DNA of 9,408 nt from NCBI GenBank assembly GCA_905373425.1, contig CAJPST010000088.1:1-9408 (forward strand). Direction: 5' to 3'. The notes beneath the pieces were generated by a model. The model ran no database searches. It saw only the letters and a list, made by a program, of their open reading frames with translations, and was not told the DNA's origin. Shown here piece by piece: positions 1-5,642 of this stretch (positions are counted from its first letter, which is position 1; each line of letters begins with the position of its first letter). The position numbers and the translations under genes are program-made. Source of the DNA: an uncultured Mesocricetibacter sp. (GTDB taxonomy: Bacteria; Pseudomonadota; Gammaproteobacteria; Enterobacterales; Pasteurellaceae).

Positions 1-763
1 TCTGTGCTTTGAAACGATTGATTTCGTTTTCAATAATTTCATCAATCATCGGTTCCAATTTTACACTGATAGATTGTTTTAATTTTGCACGGAAATCATC
101 AAAACCGTCAGAATGTGCTGCTACGCTGCCACCGAGTTTGGTTGCCGCTGCATGAATTGGGTTTTCAGTAGTTAAGCTCACGAATTGTTCTCCTTGATGT
201 TGAGGTTGAACCTCAGGTTGTTTTGGGGTTGATGGTAACGGATTACCAGCGACCAAAGAGTCAAAATTTACGTCAATTACTTGATAAGTATCATAAATTT
301 TGTTTAATACTTCTTCATTGCCGTCATAATCAATAATTTTTTCTACCATTGCAAACAACGGATTGTTTCTTAATGTTAAGTAGAATGTTGCGATTCTACC
401 TTGCTGTAATTTACTTAATTTATTGATTTCATTTACGCCGGCATCGGTTACGAATTGGTGTACTTTAGTCGGAATTTGACCATAAGTGTAAACACCGACA
501 AAGCGACAGAAATCAAGTTGATGCGTAATGATGATGTTACAGTTAATGTTTCTCATCTCATTATCATAGCCATCAGCAAGATTAAGTGCGCCCAAAAGGC
601 TTCTGAATTGAGGCTCTTCGAGGATAGTTAAATTATAAACGCCTTGTTCCGGAGTAATGGTCGTAAGAGGATTGATATTTGAATCCCAACCTTTCATTGC
701 ATAAACGGTAACATCTCTAATCCCTAATTGGCTATAGGCATTAATTACATCTGTTTTATTCAT
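1..763 (-). CDS. Uncharacterised protein, 5' part (254 codons, runs off the window)
   Basis: An open frame runs from an ATG at 763 to the window edge with no stop, giving 254 residues of a longer protein. The start is well supported: AGGAG at 777-773 lies 9 bases upstream. I do not recognise the family. There is no signal peptide, membrane helix or catalytic motif that I can name, so it looks cytoplasmic. Residues 1 to about 170 look like one globular domain. Residues 174-190 form a Pro/Gln-rich linker (NPLPSTPKQPEVQPQHQ). From about 220 the chain becomes charged and probably helical, with an acidic stretch near 239-247. Five of its eight arginines are AGA, whereas the neighbouring genes mostly use CGN. 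This may mean recent acquisition or a prophage origin, but base composition is otherwise similar. It lies 92 bases downstream of rdgB on the same strand and could share its transcript or have its own promoter. Its reality as a gene is fairly sure; its function is unknown. Confidence 0.82.
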   Translation of the reverse strand, partial: MNKTDVINAYSQLGIRDVTVYAMKGWDSNINPLTTITPEQGVYNLTILEEPQFRSLLGALNLADGYDNEMRNINCNIIITHQLDFCRFVGVYTYGQIPTKVHQFVTDAGVNEINKLSKLQQGRIATFYLTLRNNPLFAMVEKIIDYDGNEEVLNKIYDTYQVIDVNFDSLVAGNPLPSTPKQPEVQPQHQGEQFVSLTTENPIHAAATKLGGSVAAHSDGFDDFRAKLKQSISVKLEPMIDEIIENEINRFKAQ

Positions 764-772
764 TGTTAACTT

Positions 773-777
773 CTCCT
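773..777 (-). promoter_or_regulatory. Ribosome binding site of the left-edge gene
   Basis: AGGAG on the minus strand, 9 bases before the ATG at 763. It is the best Shine-Dalgarno match in the window and fixes the start of the unrecognised gene. The surrounding 764-855 interval holds one USS, no clear terminator hairpin and no convincing promoter. Confidence 0.8.
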
Positions 778-843
778 AGTTAATAAATTTGGTTTGGTAG
801 TTGGTAGTAAATCTACGGATTACACAAAATGCCTTAAAAATCA

Positions 844-852
844 ACCGCACTT
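844..852 (-). repeat. DNA uptake signal sequence (USS), just past the rdgB stop
   Basis: Exact AAGTGCGGT on the minus strand, followed by TGATTTTTA, which fits the AT-rich tail of the Hin-type USS. It starts 3 bases beyond the rdgB stop codon. No partner copy is near enough to make a hairpin. Confidence 0.93.
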
Positions 853-855
853 TTG

Positions 856-1449
856 TTATCCGTTTAATTTTTCTCTCAACGCAGCCAGTGCTTTGGCACG
901 ATGTGAGATTTTTTTCTTTTCTGCGGTTTCAAGTTCCGCAAAAGTACAACTTGTTTCAGGACTGAAAAATAAGCTATCGTAACCGAATCCGTTTTCACCC
1001 TTTTCTGCAAAAGTGATTTCGCCGTGGCATTCGCCTTCCGCAATAATTGGTGAAGGATCTTTTTCGTGTTGTAGCAGAACGATACAACTGACGAATTTAG
1101 CTTGACGTTTTTCTTTTGGTATGTCCGAAAGTTCATATAATAGTTTTTGGCGATTCTGCCCGTCGTCGGCGTGTTCACCCGCATAACGGGCAGAATACAA
1201 CCCGGGAGCACCTCCCAGTGCGCTAACTACCAAACCCGAATCATCTGCAATCGCAGGCAAACCTGACATTTTTGCTGCGTGTCGTGCTTTTAAAATGGCA
1301 TTTTCCACGAAAGTTAAACCTGTTTCTTCCGGGCTTTCTATGTTAAGATCAGTCTGTGCAATCACTTCAAAACCGAAGTTCTTTAACGCATCCGACATTT
1401 CTTTCACTTTTCCCTGATTACCCGTCGCGAGGATAACTTTTTGTTTCAT
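856..1449 (-). CDS. rdgB: RdgB/HAM1 non-canonical purine NTP pyrophosphatase
   Basis: A 197-residue cytoplasmic enzyme of the ITPase/HAM1 family. It hydrolyses dITP, ITP and XTP to the monophosphate and pyrophosphate, keeping deaminated purines out of DNA and RNA. Family signatures are in the expected order: ATGNQGK at residues 8-14 (nucleotide-binding start), the acidic DDSGL at 69-73 (metal/catalysis), GFGYD at 154-158, and SHRAKAL at 182-188 (base recognition). Length is typical of the family. The start at 1449 gives the classic MKQKVILATGN opening. The Shine-Dalgarno sequence is weak, with only an AGG about 14 bases upstream. A perfect TATAAT at 1490-1485 suggests its own promoter, divergent from pyrR. 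The uncharacterised left-edge gene follows 92 bases downstream. All key residues are present. Confidence 0.96.
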   Translation of the reverse strand: MKQKVILATGNQGKVKEMSDALKNFGFEVIAQTDLNIESPEETGLTFVENAILKARHAAKMSGLPAIADDSGLVVSALGGAPGLYSARYAGEHADDGQNRQKLLYELSDIPKEKRQAKFVSCIVLLQHEKDPSPIIAEGECHGEITFAEKGENGFGYDSLFFSPETSCTFAELETAEKKKISHRAKALAALREKLNG

Positions 1450-1484
1450 TTCGTTTCTGTTCGCCTGTTCTTGAAAGTGAGGTC

Positions 1485-1490
1485 ATTATA
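1485..1490 (-). promoter_or_regulatory. Putative -10 box of rdgB
   Basis: A perfect TATAAT on the minus strand, 35 bases before the rdgB ATG. The sequence 17 bases upstream (CGCTAT) is a poor -35 box, so activity may depend on the AT-rich upstream tracts or on a factor. This is inferred from sequence match and position only. Confidence 0.5.
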
Positions 1491-1495
1491 GAGGA

Positions 1496-1527
1496 TTTTT
1501 TTGTAAAATAGCGTCTTTTTTTGTAAA
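1496..1527. repeat. Two direct copies of a 12-base T-rich motif between divergent promoters
   Basis: TTTTTTTGTAAA occurs at 1496-1507 and again at 1516-1527, exactly 20 bases apart. The two copies lie between the putative -10 boxes of rdgB (1490-1485) and pyrR (1534-1539). A shorter TTGTAA recurs at 1563-1568. It could be a two-turn operator or an AT-rich promoter-enhancing element, or just low-complexity sequence. Confidence 0.45.
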
Positions 1528-1530
1528 GTT

Positions 1531-1539
1531 TGCTATAGT
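1531..1539 (+). promoter_or_regulatory. Putative extended -10 promoter of pyrR
   Basis: TGCTATAGT is an extended -10 element (TGn plus TATAGT), ending 39 bases before the pyrR ATG. No good -35 box sits 16-18 bases upstream, which extended -10 promoters can do without. I see no PyrR-type RNA binding loop or attenuator hairpin in the short leader. Confidence 0.5.
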
Positions 1540-1564
1540 AGAGAAAAGATAGTTTATTTTATTG

Positions 1565-1569
1565 TAAGG
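1565..1569 (+). promoter_or_regulatory. Ribosome binding site that decides the pyrR start
   Basis: TAAGG lies 9 bases before the ATG at 1579 but only 6 before the in-frame TTG at 1576. The ATG also gives the expected protein start, so ATG 1579 is preferred over the one-codon-longer TTG. Confidence 0.55.
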
Positions 1570-1578
1570 CTTTACTTG

Positions 1579-2115
1579 ATGGAAAAAATTATTATTGATG
1601 AAAACCAATTTTTCCGTACTATCTCCAGGATTTCTCATGAAGTCATTGAAAAACATCAAGATTTAGATGGGATTGTGATCGTCGGAATTAAACGGCGTGG
1701 TGCCGAGATTGCAGAACTTATTCAACGTAAAATTAAAGATTTAACAGGAAAAAATTTACCGTCTATTGACTTAGATATTACATTTTATCGTGATGATTTG
1801 GAATATGCGGAGCCGAGTCAGTCACCGGTTTATAATGGTGCCTCTAAATTTATTAGTATACAGAATAAAACCGTTGTTTTAGTTGACGATGTTTTGTTTA
1901 CCGGACGTACGATTCGCGCCGCATTGGATGCACTGGTAGATTTTGGTCGTGCGGCGCGGGTAGAATTAGTCATTTTCGTTGACCGAGGGCATCGTGAATT
2001 ACCAATTCGTGCTGATTATGTGGGAAAAAACGTGCCAACCAGTCGCAGGGAAAAAGTTCAGGTACGTACAATGAAATTTGACGGTTGCTATGAAGTGGCA
2101 TTATTGGCAGAATAG
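1579..2115 (+). CDS. pyrR: PyrR: pyrimidine regulator / uracil phosphoribosyltransferase
   Basis: A 178-residue type I phosphoribosyltransferase-fold protein. The PRPP-binding signature VLVDDVLFTGRTI is at residues 100-112, preceded by the GIKRRG loop at 36-41, and the C-terminal part has the DRGHRELPIRADYVGKNVPT stretch typical of PyrR. In Gram-positive bacteria PyrR binds pyr mRNA and causes attenuation when UMP is high; it also converts uracil plus PRPP to UMP. In Pasteurellaceae it is known as an isolated gene, so whether it regulates RNA here is open. No pyr biosynthetic gene is in the window. An in-frame TTG one codon upstream would give a second start, but ATG 1579 has the better spacing to TAAGG. 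The next gene, surA, begins 78 bases downstream without a clear terminator between, so co-transcription is possible though functionally unexplained. Confidence 0.94.
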   Translation: MEKIIIDENQFFRTISRISHEVIEKHQDLDGIVIVGIKRRGAEIAELIQRKIKDLTGKNLPSIDLDITFYRDDLEYAEPSQSPVYNGASKFISIQNKTVVLVDDVLFTGRTIRAALDALVDFGRAARVELVIFVDRGHRELPIRADYVGKNVPTSRREKVQVRTMKFDGCYEVALLAE

Positions 2116-2182
2116 CCACTGAACCTTTTATTAAAAGAAAACTCTAATAGGTTAGACAAATTTTTAGCTAACGTAGGTAATA

Positions 2183-2202
2183 ATGAGAACACTATGAGAA
2201 CA
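2183..2202 (+). repeat. Short direct repeat across the surA start codon
   Basis: ATGAGAACA occurs at 2183-2191 and 2194-2202, separated by CT. The second copy is the surA start. The first copy opens a four-codon frame (ATG AGA ACA CTA) whose TGA stop overlaps the surA ATG. The GAGA inside the first copy also serves as the only nearby Shine-Dalgarno-like sequence. Confidence 0.6.
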
Positions 2203-3138
2203 ATAAAATTAACTTCTTTTTTATCGCTAGTATTTGGATTGTTCATTGTAACGACCAATGTTCAAGCTACGACCGAGCGTGTTGTGGCAACAGTGAATGG
2301 AACCCCGATTTTAGCCAGTGAAGTACAAAAAGCCCTCGGTAAGCAAGCGGATACCGCAGGTAACCGTATGAAAGCATTGGACAGCATTATTGATGACATG
2401 CTGGTACAAAAAGCGATTAAAGAATCCGGTGTAACGGTGGATAACCGTCAAGTAGAGAAGATTATTGAAAAGATTGCGGCGGATAACGGTTTGACTTACG
2501 GTCAGTTATTGGACGCGCTGGATTATCAGGGGATTAGTCTAAGCCAATTCCGTAAAAATATTACCAATCAAATTTTAATGGCGGAAGTGCGTAATCGTAG
2601 TATCGGTAAACATATTGATGTGACTCGCGAACAAGTGGAAGAATTAAGCAAGCAAATGCTGAAAGGCGCTAAGGCAAGCGATAAAGTAATGGGAACGCAA
2701 TATAAAGTGCGTCATATTTTATTGAAATTGACTCCAGTTCTAAATGATATTCAAGCTAAGACCACTTTAGCTTCGGTGCGGGCGGATATTTTAGCGGGTA
2801 AAATTAGTTTTGAAGAGGCGGCAAAGAAATATTCTAAAGATTTCCTTTCCGGTGCTAATGGCGGTGATTTAGGTTTTGCTTTCCCGGAAGCCTACGTCCC
2901 TGAATTTGGTGAAATGATTAAGAAAACTCCACGCGGAATTATTTCCGAACCGTTTAAAACCGAATTTGGTTGGCATATTTTGGAAGTGATGGATACCAAA
3001 ATGGCGGATCGTACCGAAGATGCATATCGTCAGAAAGCTTATGAGAATTTAGTTAATCAGCAGCTTCAAGAAGATTCCCGCGATTGGATTCGCGCATTGC
3101 GAAAAGGTGCGGAGATTAAATATTTCAACGAGAAATAA
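2194..3138 (+). CDS. surA: SurA periplasmic chaperone / peptidyl-prolyl isomerase, single-parvulin form
   Basis: A 314-residue exported protein that escorts unfolded outer-membrane proteins through the periplasm. Residues 1-25 are a Sec signal peptide: basic start (R2, K5), hydrophobic core LSLVFGLFIVTT, and probable cleavage after VQA. The SurA N-terminal chaperone module follows (about 26-165, opening with ERVVATVNGTPI). One parvulin domain spans about 168-268, with the conserved QYKVRHILL start, the GGDLGF core (223-228) and the FGWHILEV end. A closing helix lies at 271-304. E. coli SurA has two parvulin domains and about 428 residues; the single-domain form is usual in Pasteurellaceae, so this is not a truncation. 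A strong terminator begins 15 bases after the stop, so transcription of rsmA is probably mostly separate. In E. coli surA also stands upstream of ksgA and apaH. Confidence 0.94.
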   Translation: MRTIKLTSFLSLVFGLFIVTTNVQATTERVVATVNGTPILASEVQKALGKQADTAGNRMKALDSIIDDMLVQKAIKESGVTVDNRQVEKIIEKIAADNGLTYGQLLDALDYQGISLSQFRKNITNQILMAEVRNRSIGKHIDVTREQVEELSKQMLKGAKASDKVMGTQYKVRHILLKLTPVLNDIQAKTTLASVRADILAGKISFEEAAKKYSKDFLSGANGGDLGFAFPEAYVPEFGEMIKKTPRGIISEPFKTEFGWHILEVMDTKMADRTEDAYRQKAYENLVNQQLQEDSRDWIRALRKGAEIKYFNEK

Positions 3139-3152
3139 AATTGCCATTATCG

Positions 3153-3178
3153 AAAATCCCAGCTTAGGCTGGGATTTT
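3153..3178 (+). terminator. Intrinsic terminator after surA
   Basis: A perfect 11-bp stem, AAAATCCCAGC / GCTGGGATTTT, closes on the 4-base loop TTAG, and its right arm ends in TTTT. It starts 15 bases after the surA stop. The A-rich left arm could also allow some function in the opposite direction, but no minus-strand gene precedes it. Confidence 0.88.
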
Positions 3179-3182
3179 GCGT

Positions 3183-3188
3183 TATAAT
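3183..3188 (+). promoter_or_regulatory. Putative -10 box of the rsmA-apaH-HI_0552 unit
   Basis: A perfect TATAAT sits 5 bases after the surA terminator and 35 bases before the rsmA ATG, immediately ahead of a USS. Any -35 element would fall inside the terminator hairpin (around 3160-3166) and is a poor match. The position makes a fresh start of transcription plausible. Confidence 0.45.
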
Positions 3189-3191
3189 ACG

Positions 3192-3200
3192 ACCGCACTT
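3192..3200 (-). repeat. USS between the surA terminator and rsmA
   Basis: Exact AAGTGCGGT on the minus strand in the 85-base surA-rsmA gap. It would overlap the likely transcription start of rsmA. No inverted partner is nearby, so it does not form the terminator here. Confidence 0.93.
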
Positions 3201-3223
3201 TTCTTAATTTGATACAACAGCAT

Positions 3224-4087
3224 ATGAATTCCAAAAAACATTTAGGCCATACCGCCCGCAAACGTTTCGGGCAGAATTTTTTACATGATACGCATGTGAT
3301 TCAAAATATTGTGGCGGCCATTTGTCCGCAAAAAGATCAGTTTTTGTTGGAAATCGGGCCGGGTTTGGGGGCATTAACCGAACCCGTTGCCGAGCGAATC
3401 GACAGATTAACTGTATTGGAATTAGACCGTGATCTTGCCGAACGTTTACGCCATCACCCGTTTTTACATCAAAAACTGAATGTCATTGAAACCGACGCTA
3501 TGCAGTTTGATTTTGCGCAACTTTATGCCTCAGAAAAATTAGCGGAAGAACAGCAAAAAATTCGAGTGTTCGGTAATCTTCCTTATAATATTTCCACTCC
3601 ATTGATGTTTCATTTATTCAAATTTTGCGACATTATTCAGGATATGCATTTTATGTTGCAAAAAGAAGTAGTGAAGCGTCTTTGTGCCGCGCCGAACAGC
3701 AAAGCCTATGGTCGATTGACAATTATGACGCAGTATTTTTGTCAAGTGATGCCGGTGCTGGAAGTGCCACCGAGTGCATTCAAACCTGCACCTAAAGTGG
3801 ATTCTGCAGTGGTAAGACTGATTCCTCATCAACAACTGTCACATGCGGTGAAAGATTTGTATTGGCTTAATCGGGTCACGGCACAAGCGTTTAATCAACG
3901 GCGGAAAACCTTGCGTAATGCTTTATTGACTTTACTTTCACCTGAAAATCTGACCGCACTTTCGATTGATTTAAACGCGCGGGCAGAAAATCTATCCATC
4001 GCTGATTATGCTCGTCTGGCCGATTGGCTGGCAGATAATCCGCCTGCTGATGTAAATCGTAACGATATCATAGAAGAAACAGAATAA
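3224..4087 (+). CDS. rsmA: RsmA/KsgA 16S rRNA dimethyladenosine transferase
   Basis: A 287-residue SAM-dependent methyltransferase that dimethylates two adjacent adenines in the 3' terminal helix of 16S rRNA late in 30S assembly; its loss gives kasugamycin resistance. The N-terminal RKRFGQNFL (12-20) is the family start. EIGPGLG at 43-49 is the SAM-binding glycine motif, ELD at 66-68 is the acidic motif, and NLPYNIS at 118-124 is the catalytic motif. The C-terminal rRNA-binding part carries FKPAPKVDSAV (186-196) and FNQRRKTLRNAL (223-234). An in-frame TTG at 3209 would add five residues; I prefer ATG 3224, which gives the usual MNSKKHLGHTARKRFG opening. No clear Shine-Dalgarno sequence precedes it. 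The stop TAA shares its last base with the apaH ATG, so the two are probably translationally coupled. Confidence 0.96.
   Translation: MNSKKHLGHTARKRFGQNFLHDTHVIQNIVAAICPQKDQFLLEIGPGLGALTEPVAERIDRLTVLELDRDLAERLRHHPFLHQKLNVIETDAMQFDFAQLYASEKLAEEQQKIRVFGNLPYNISTPLMFHLFKFCDIIQDMHFMLQKEVVKRLCAAPNSKAYGRLTIMTQYFCQVMPVLEVPPSAFKPAPKVDSAVVRLIPHQQLSHAVKDLYWLNRVTAQAFNQRRKTLRNALLTLLSPENLTALSIDLNARAENLSIADYARLADWLADNPPADVNRNDIIEETE
3953..3961 (-). repeat. USS inside rsmA
   Basis: Exact AAGTGCGGT on the minus strand. On the coding strand it reads ACC GCA CTT within Leu-Thr-Ala-Leu, near residues 243-246 in the C-terminal domain. Confidence 0.93.
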
Positions 4088-4902
4088 TGGCGACTTATAT
4101 TGTGGGGGACCTGCATGGTTGCTATGACGAATTGCAACTGTTATTAGACGAAGTGCGGTTTGATTCCTCGCAGGATTTTCTCTATTTGGTTGGCGATTTG
4201 GTAGCGCGAGGTCCGAAATCGTTAGAATGCCTGCGTTTGGTTAGGTCTTTAGGTGAACGGGCGAAGACTGTCTTAGGGAATCATGACTTACACCTGATTT
4301 CCACTGCGTTTGGAATCAAAAAGGTAAAAACGCATGATAATTTAACCGCACTTTTTGCCGCTCCCGATTTTGATGAATTGATTGACTGGCTGCGTACTCA
4401 GCCTTTGTTAGTCCATAATGAAGCACAAGATTTCGTAATGGTACACGCCGGCATTTCTCCCGATTGGGATTTACCGACTGCCAAAGCCTGCGCGCAGGAA
4501 GTGGGGAGCGTGTTGCGTTTCGGCGATTATCGCGAACTGTTGACGCAAATGTATGACAGTCAGCCGGAACGTTGGTCGCCTGATTTACAAGGGATTGAAC
4601 GTTTACGTTACATTATAAACGTATTTACCCGCATGCGTTTTTGTTATGCGGATCATCGTTTGGATTTTAATTGTAAAGCTCCGATTGACCAAGCTCCAAT
4701 AGAACTTAAACCTTGGTTTGAGCTAGATAATCCTTTGTATAAAAAAGAAAATATTATTTTCGGTCATTGGGCAAGTTTAGTTGATACGCCGACACCGCCG
4801 AATATTTACGCGCTTGATACGGGATGTGCTTGGGGCAATAGAATGACTATGTTGCGTTGGGAGGATAAACGCTTATTTACTCAAAGTGCGGTCAATAAGT
4901 AA
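4087..4902 (+). CDS. apaH: ApaH symmetrical diadenosine tetraphosphatase
   Basis: A 271-residue metallophosphoesterase that cleaves Ap4A to two ADP and removes Np4 caps from bacterial RNA. The metal-binding motifs are complete: GDLHG at 7-11 (D8, H10), GDLVARG at 36-42 (D37), GNHD at 64-67, HAG at 120-122 and FGHWAS at 225-230. The VAR replacing the generic VDR in the second motif is normal for ApaH. It resembles E. coli ApaH along its whole length and is close to the usual 275-280 residues. The ATG overlaps the rsmA stop by one base (TAATG), implying coupling. Twenty bases separate it from the next gene. apaG, which lies between ksgA and apaH in E. coli, is absent. Three USS lie in this gene, and one of them encodes the C-terminal Ser-Ala-Val. 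Confidence 0.96.
   Translation: MATYIVGDLHGCYDELQLLLDEVRFDSSQDFLYLVGDLVARGPKSLECLRLVRSLGERAKTVLGNHDLHLISTAFGIKKVKTHDNLTALFAAPDFDELIDWLRTQPLLVHNEAQDFVMVHAGISPDWDLPTAKACAQEVGSVLRFGDYRELLTQMYDSQPERWSPDLQGIERLRYIINVFTRMRFCYADHRLDFNCKAPIDQAPIELKPWFELDNPLYKKENIIFGHWASLVDTPTPPNIYALDTGCAWGNRMTMLRWEDKRLFTQSAVNK
4151..4159 (+). repeat. USS inside apaH (first)
   Basis: Exact AAGTGCGGT on the plus strand, read as part of Asp-Glu-Val-Arg-Phe around residues 21-25 of ApaH. Confidence 0.93.
4345..4353 (-). repeat. USS inside apaH (second)
   Basis: Exact AAGTGCGGT on the minus strand, 185 bases from the first apaH copy and opposite to it. It encodes Thr-Ala-Leu at residues 87-89 on the plus strand. Confidence 0.93.
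4884..4892 (+). repeat. USS at the 3' end of apaH
   Basis: Exact AAGTGCGGT followed by CAAT, a good match to the extended USS. It overlaps the last codons of apaH (Gln-Ser-Ala-Val-Asn-Lys-stop) and ends 7 bases before the end of the stop codon. Confidence 0.93.
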
Positions 4903-4922
4903 GGTGTTTTTGAGGAATAAAT

Positions 4923-5540
4923 ATGCTCAGCTCTCAATCTTGCGATCTTTTTACTATTCCATTTTTTCAATTTGCGCAGATGAAGAAATTCTGCCCCGAA
5001 CAAATTCCGCGTATCAAGGCTGATTACAAAAGCGCATGGAATAATTGGAAAGATTTGATTTTGCAGGTTTCAAATCGGCTAGGTTCCCCGTTTGCTAAAC
5101 CCCATATCGAAAGCTGGACTAACGGGTGGCAGGTGAGATCGCATTTTTTTGCCTATTTTAAATATGAATTTAATCTCAATTCTGCTGCAATCTTATCGGT
5201 AATCTTAAATCGCCGTCGTCTTTCTGTTAGTTTGGATTGGCATTGCTATCGCGCCGAACGTTCACAAATCAAGGTGCAACAATATAATCAATGGTTGGAC
5301 AATTTTGATTTTGAAAATTTCGCTGATTTTGATATATGGCGCGGTGATGAAAGCGAATATGCGGATTTCCGGCAGGTTCACCAATTAACACAGGCTGATT
5401 TGACTTTGCGTTCCGATGAGGATTTTTGGTGTATTGGCAAAAATGTACAGCGGGAGCAGTTGGATTATATCGATTCAATTGAATTTGTTACGCAAAGCAT
5501 TCGTGAATTGTTGCCGCTATATGAAGCTTGCCATAAGTAA
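4923..5540 (+). CDS. HI_0552-family protein of unknown function
   Basis: A 205-residue protein that resembles H. influenzae HI_0552, which also follows apaH there; the assignment is from memory of the family and its context. Members have sometimes been labelled glucose-6-phosphate dehydrogenase, but I see no Rossmann or dehydrogenase motif, so that label should not be used. There is no signal peptide or membrane helix. The protein is rich in aromatic residues and Trp (NNWKDL at 40-45, ESWTNGWQVRSHFF at 63-76, SLDWHCYRAE at 103-112). The middle region, with alternating hydrophobic residues around 88-108, looks like beta strands; the C-terminal end is acidic and probably helical. The start is supported by AGGA at 4913-4916, 6 bases before the ATG. 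It is probably the last gene of the rsmA-apaH unit, 20 bases after apaH. Function unknown. Confidence 0.85.
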   Translation: MLSSQSCDLFTIPFFQFAQMKKFCPEQIPRIKADYKSAWNNWKDLILQVSNRLGSPFAKPHIESWTNGWQVRSHFFAYFKYEFNLNSAAILSVILNRRRLSVSLDWHCYRAERSQIKVQQYNQWLDNFDFENFADFDIWRGDESEYADFRQVHQLTQADLTLRSDEDFWCIGKNVQREQLDYIDSIEFVTQSIRELLPLYEACHK

Positions 5541-5573
5541 TCTGATAATTCAGAGCTAGCCGGACATCCTGAA

Positions 5574-5582
5574 AAGTGCGGT
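5574..5582 (+). repeat. USS, left arm of the intergenic pair
   Basis: Exact AAGTGCGGT followed by GGAAATTTTT, on the plus strand between convergent genes. Confidence 0.93.
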
Positions 5583-5628
5583 GGAAATTTTTCATATTTT
5601 TAAATTGATAAAAACAATCCGAAAACTG

Positions 5629-5637
5629 ACCGCACTT
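5629..5637 (-). repeat. USS, right arm of the intergenic pair
   Basis: Exact AAGTGCGGT followed by CAGTTTTC on the minus strand, close to the extended USS consensus. It forms the right arm of the putative convergent terminator. Confidence 0.93.
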
Positions 5638-5642
5638 TTTGT

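Larger units (their letters stand above)
5572..5639. terminator. Possible bidirectional terminator made of an inverted USS pair
   Basis: AAAAGTGCGGT at 5572-5582 pairs perfectly over 11 bases with ACCGCACTTTT at 5629-5639, with a T run after the right arm and an A run before the left arm. It lies between two convergent genes, 32 bases after the HI_0552-like stop and 4 bases before the acetyltransferase stop. USS pairs acting as terminators are known in H. influenzae. The 46-base loop is longer than usual, which lowers confidence. The rest of 5541-5642 is AT-rich with nothing else visible. Confidence 0.6.

Noticed and set aside
794..982. Plus-strand 62-codon open frame overlapping the 3' end of rdgB
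   Set aside because: It lies mostly antisense to rdgB, has no ribosome binding site, and its protein is low in recognisable structure.
2120..2175. Possible terminator between pyrR and surA
   Set aside because: Short complementary pieces exist (GTTAG/CTAAC, and AACCT/AGGTT) but the stems are weak and no T run follows in the right place.
2194..3138. SurA as a truncated pseudogene
   Set aside because: It has one parvulin domain instead of two, but the signal peptide, chaperone module and C-terminal helix are complete, as is usual for Pasteurellaceae.
3209..3223. TTG start adding five residues to RsmA
   Set aside because: ATG 3224 gives the normal family N-terminus and length of 287; the TTG has no ribosome binding site.
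4923..5540. Glucose-6-phosphate dehydrogenase label for the HI_0552-like gene
   Set aside because: At 205 residues it is far shorter than that enzyme and shows neither its dinucleotide-binding nor its substrate-binding motifs.
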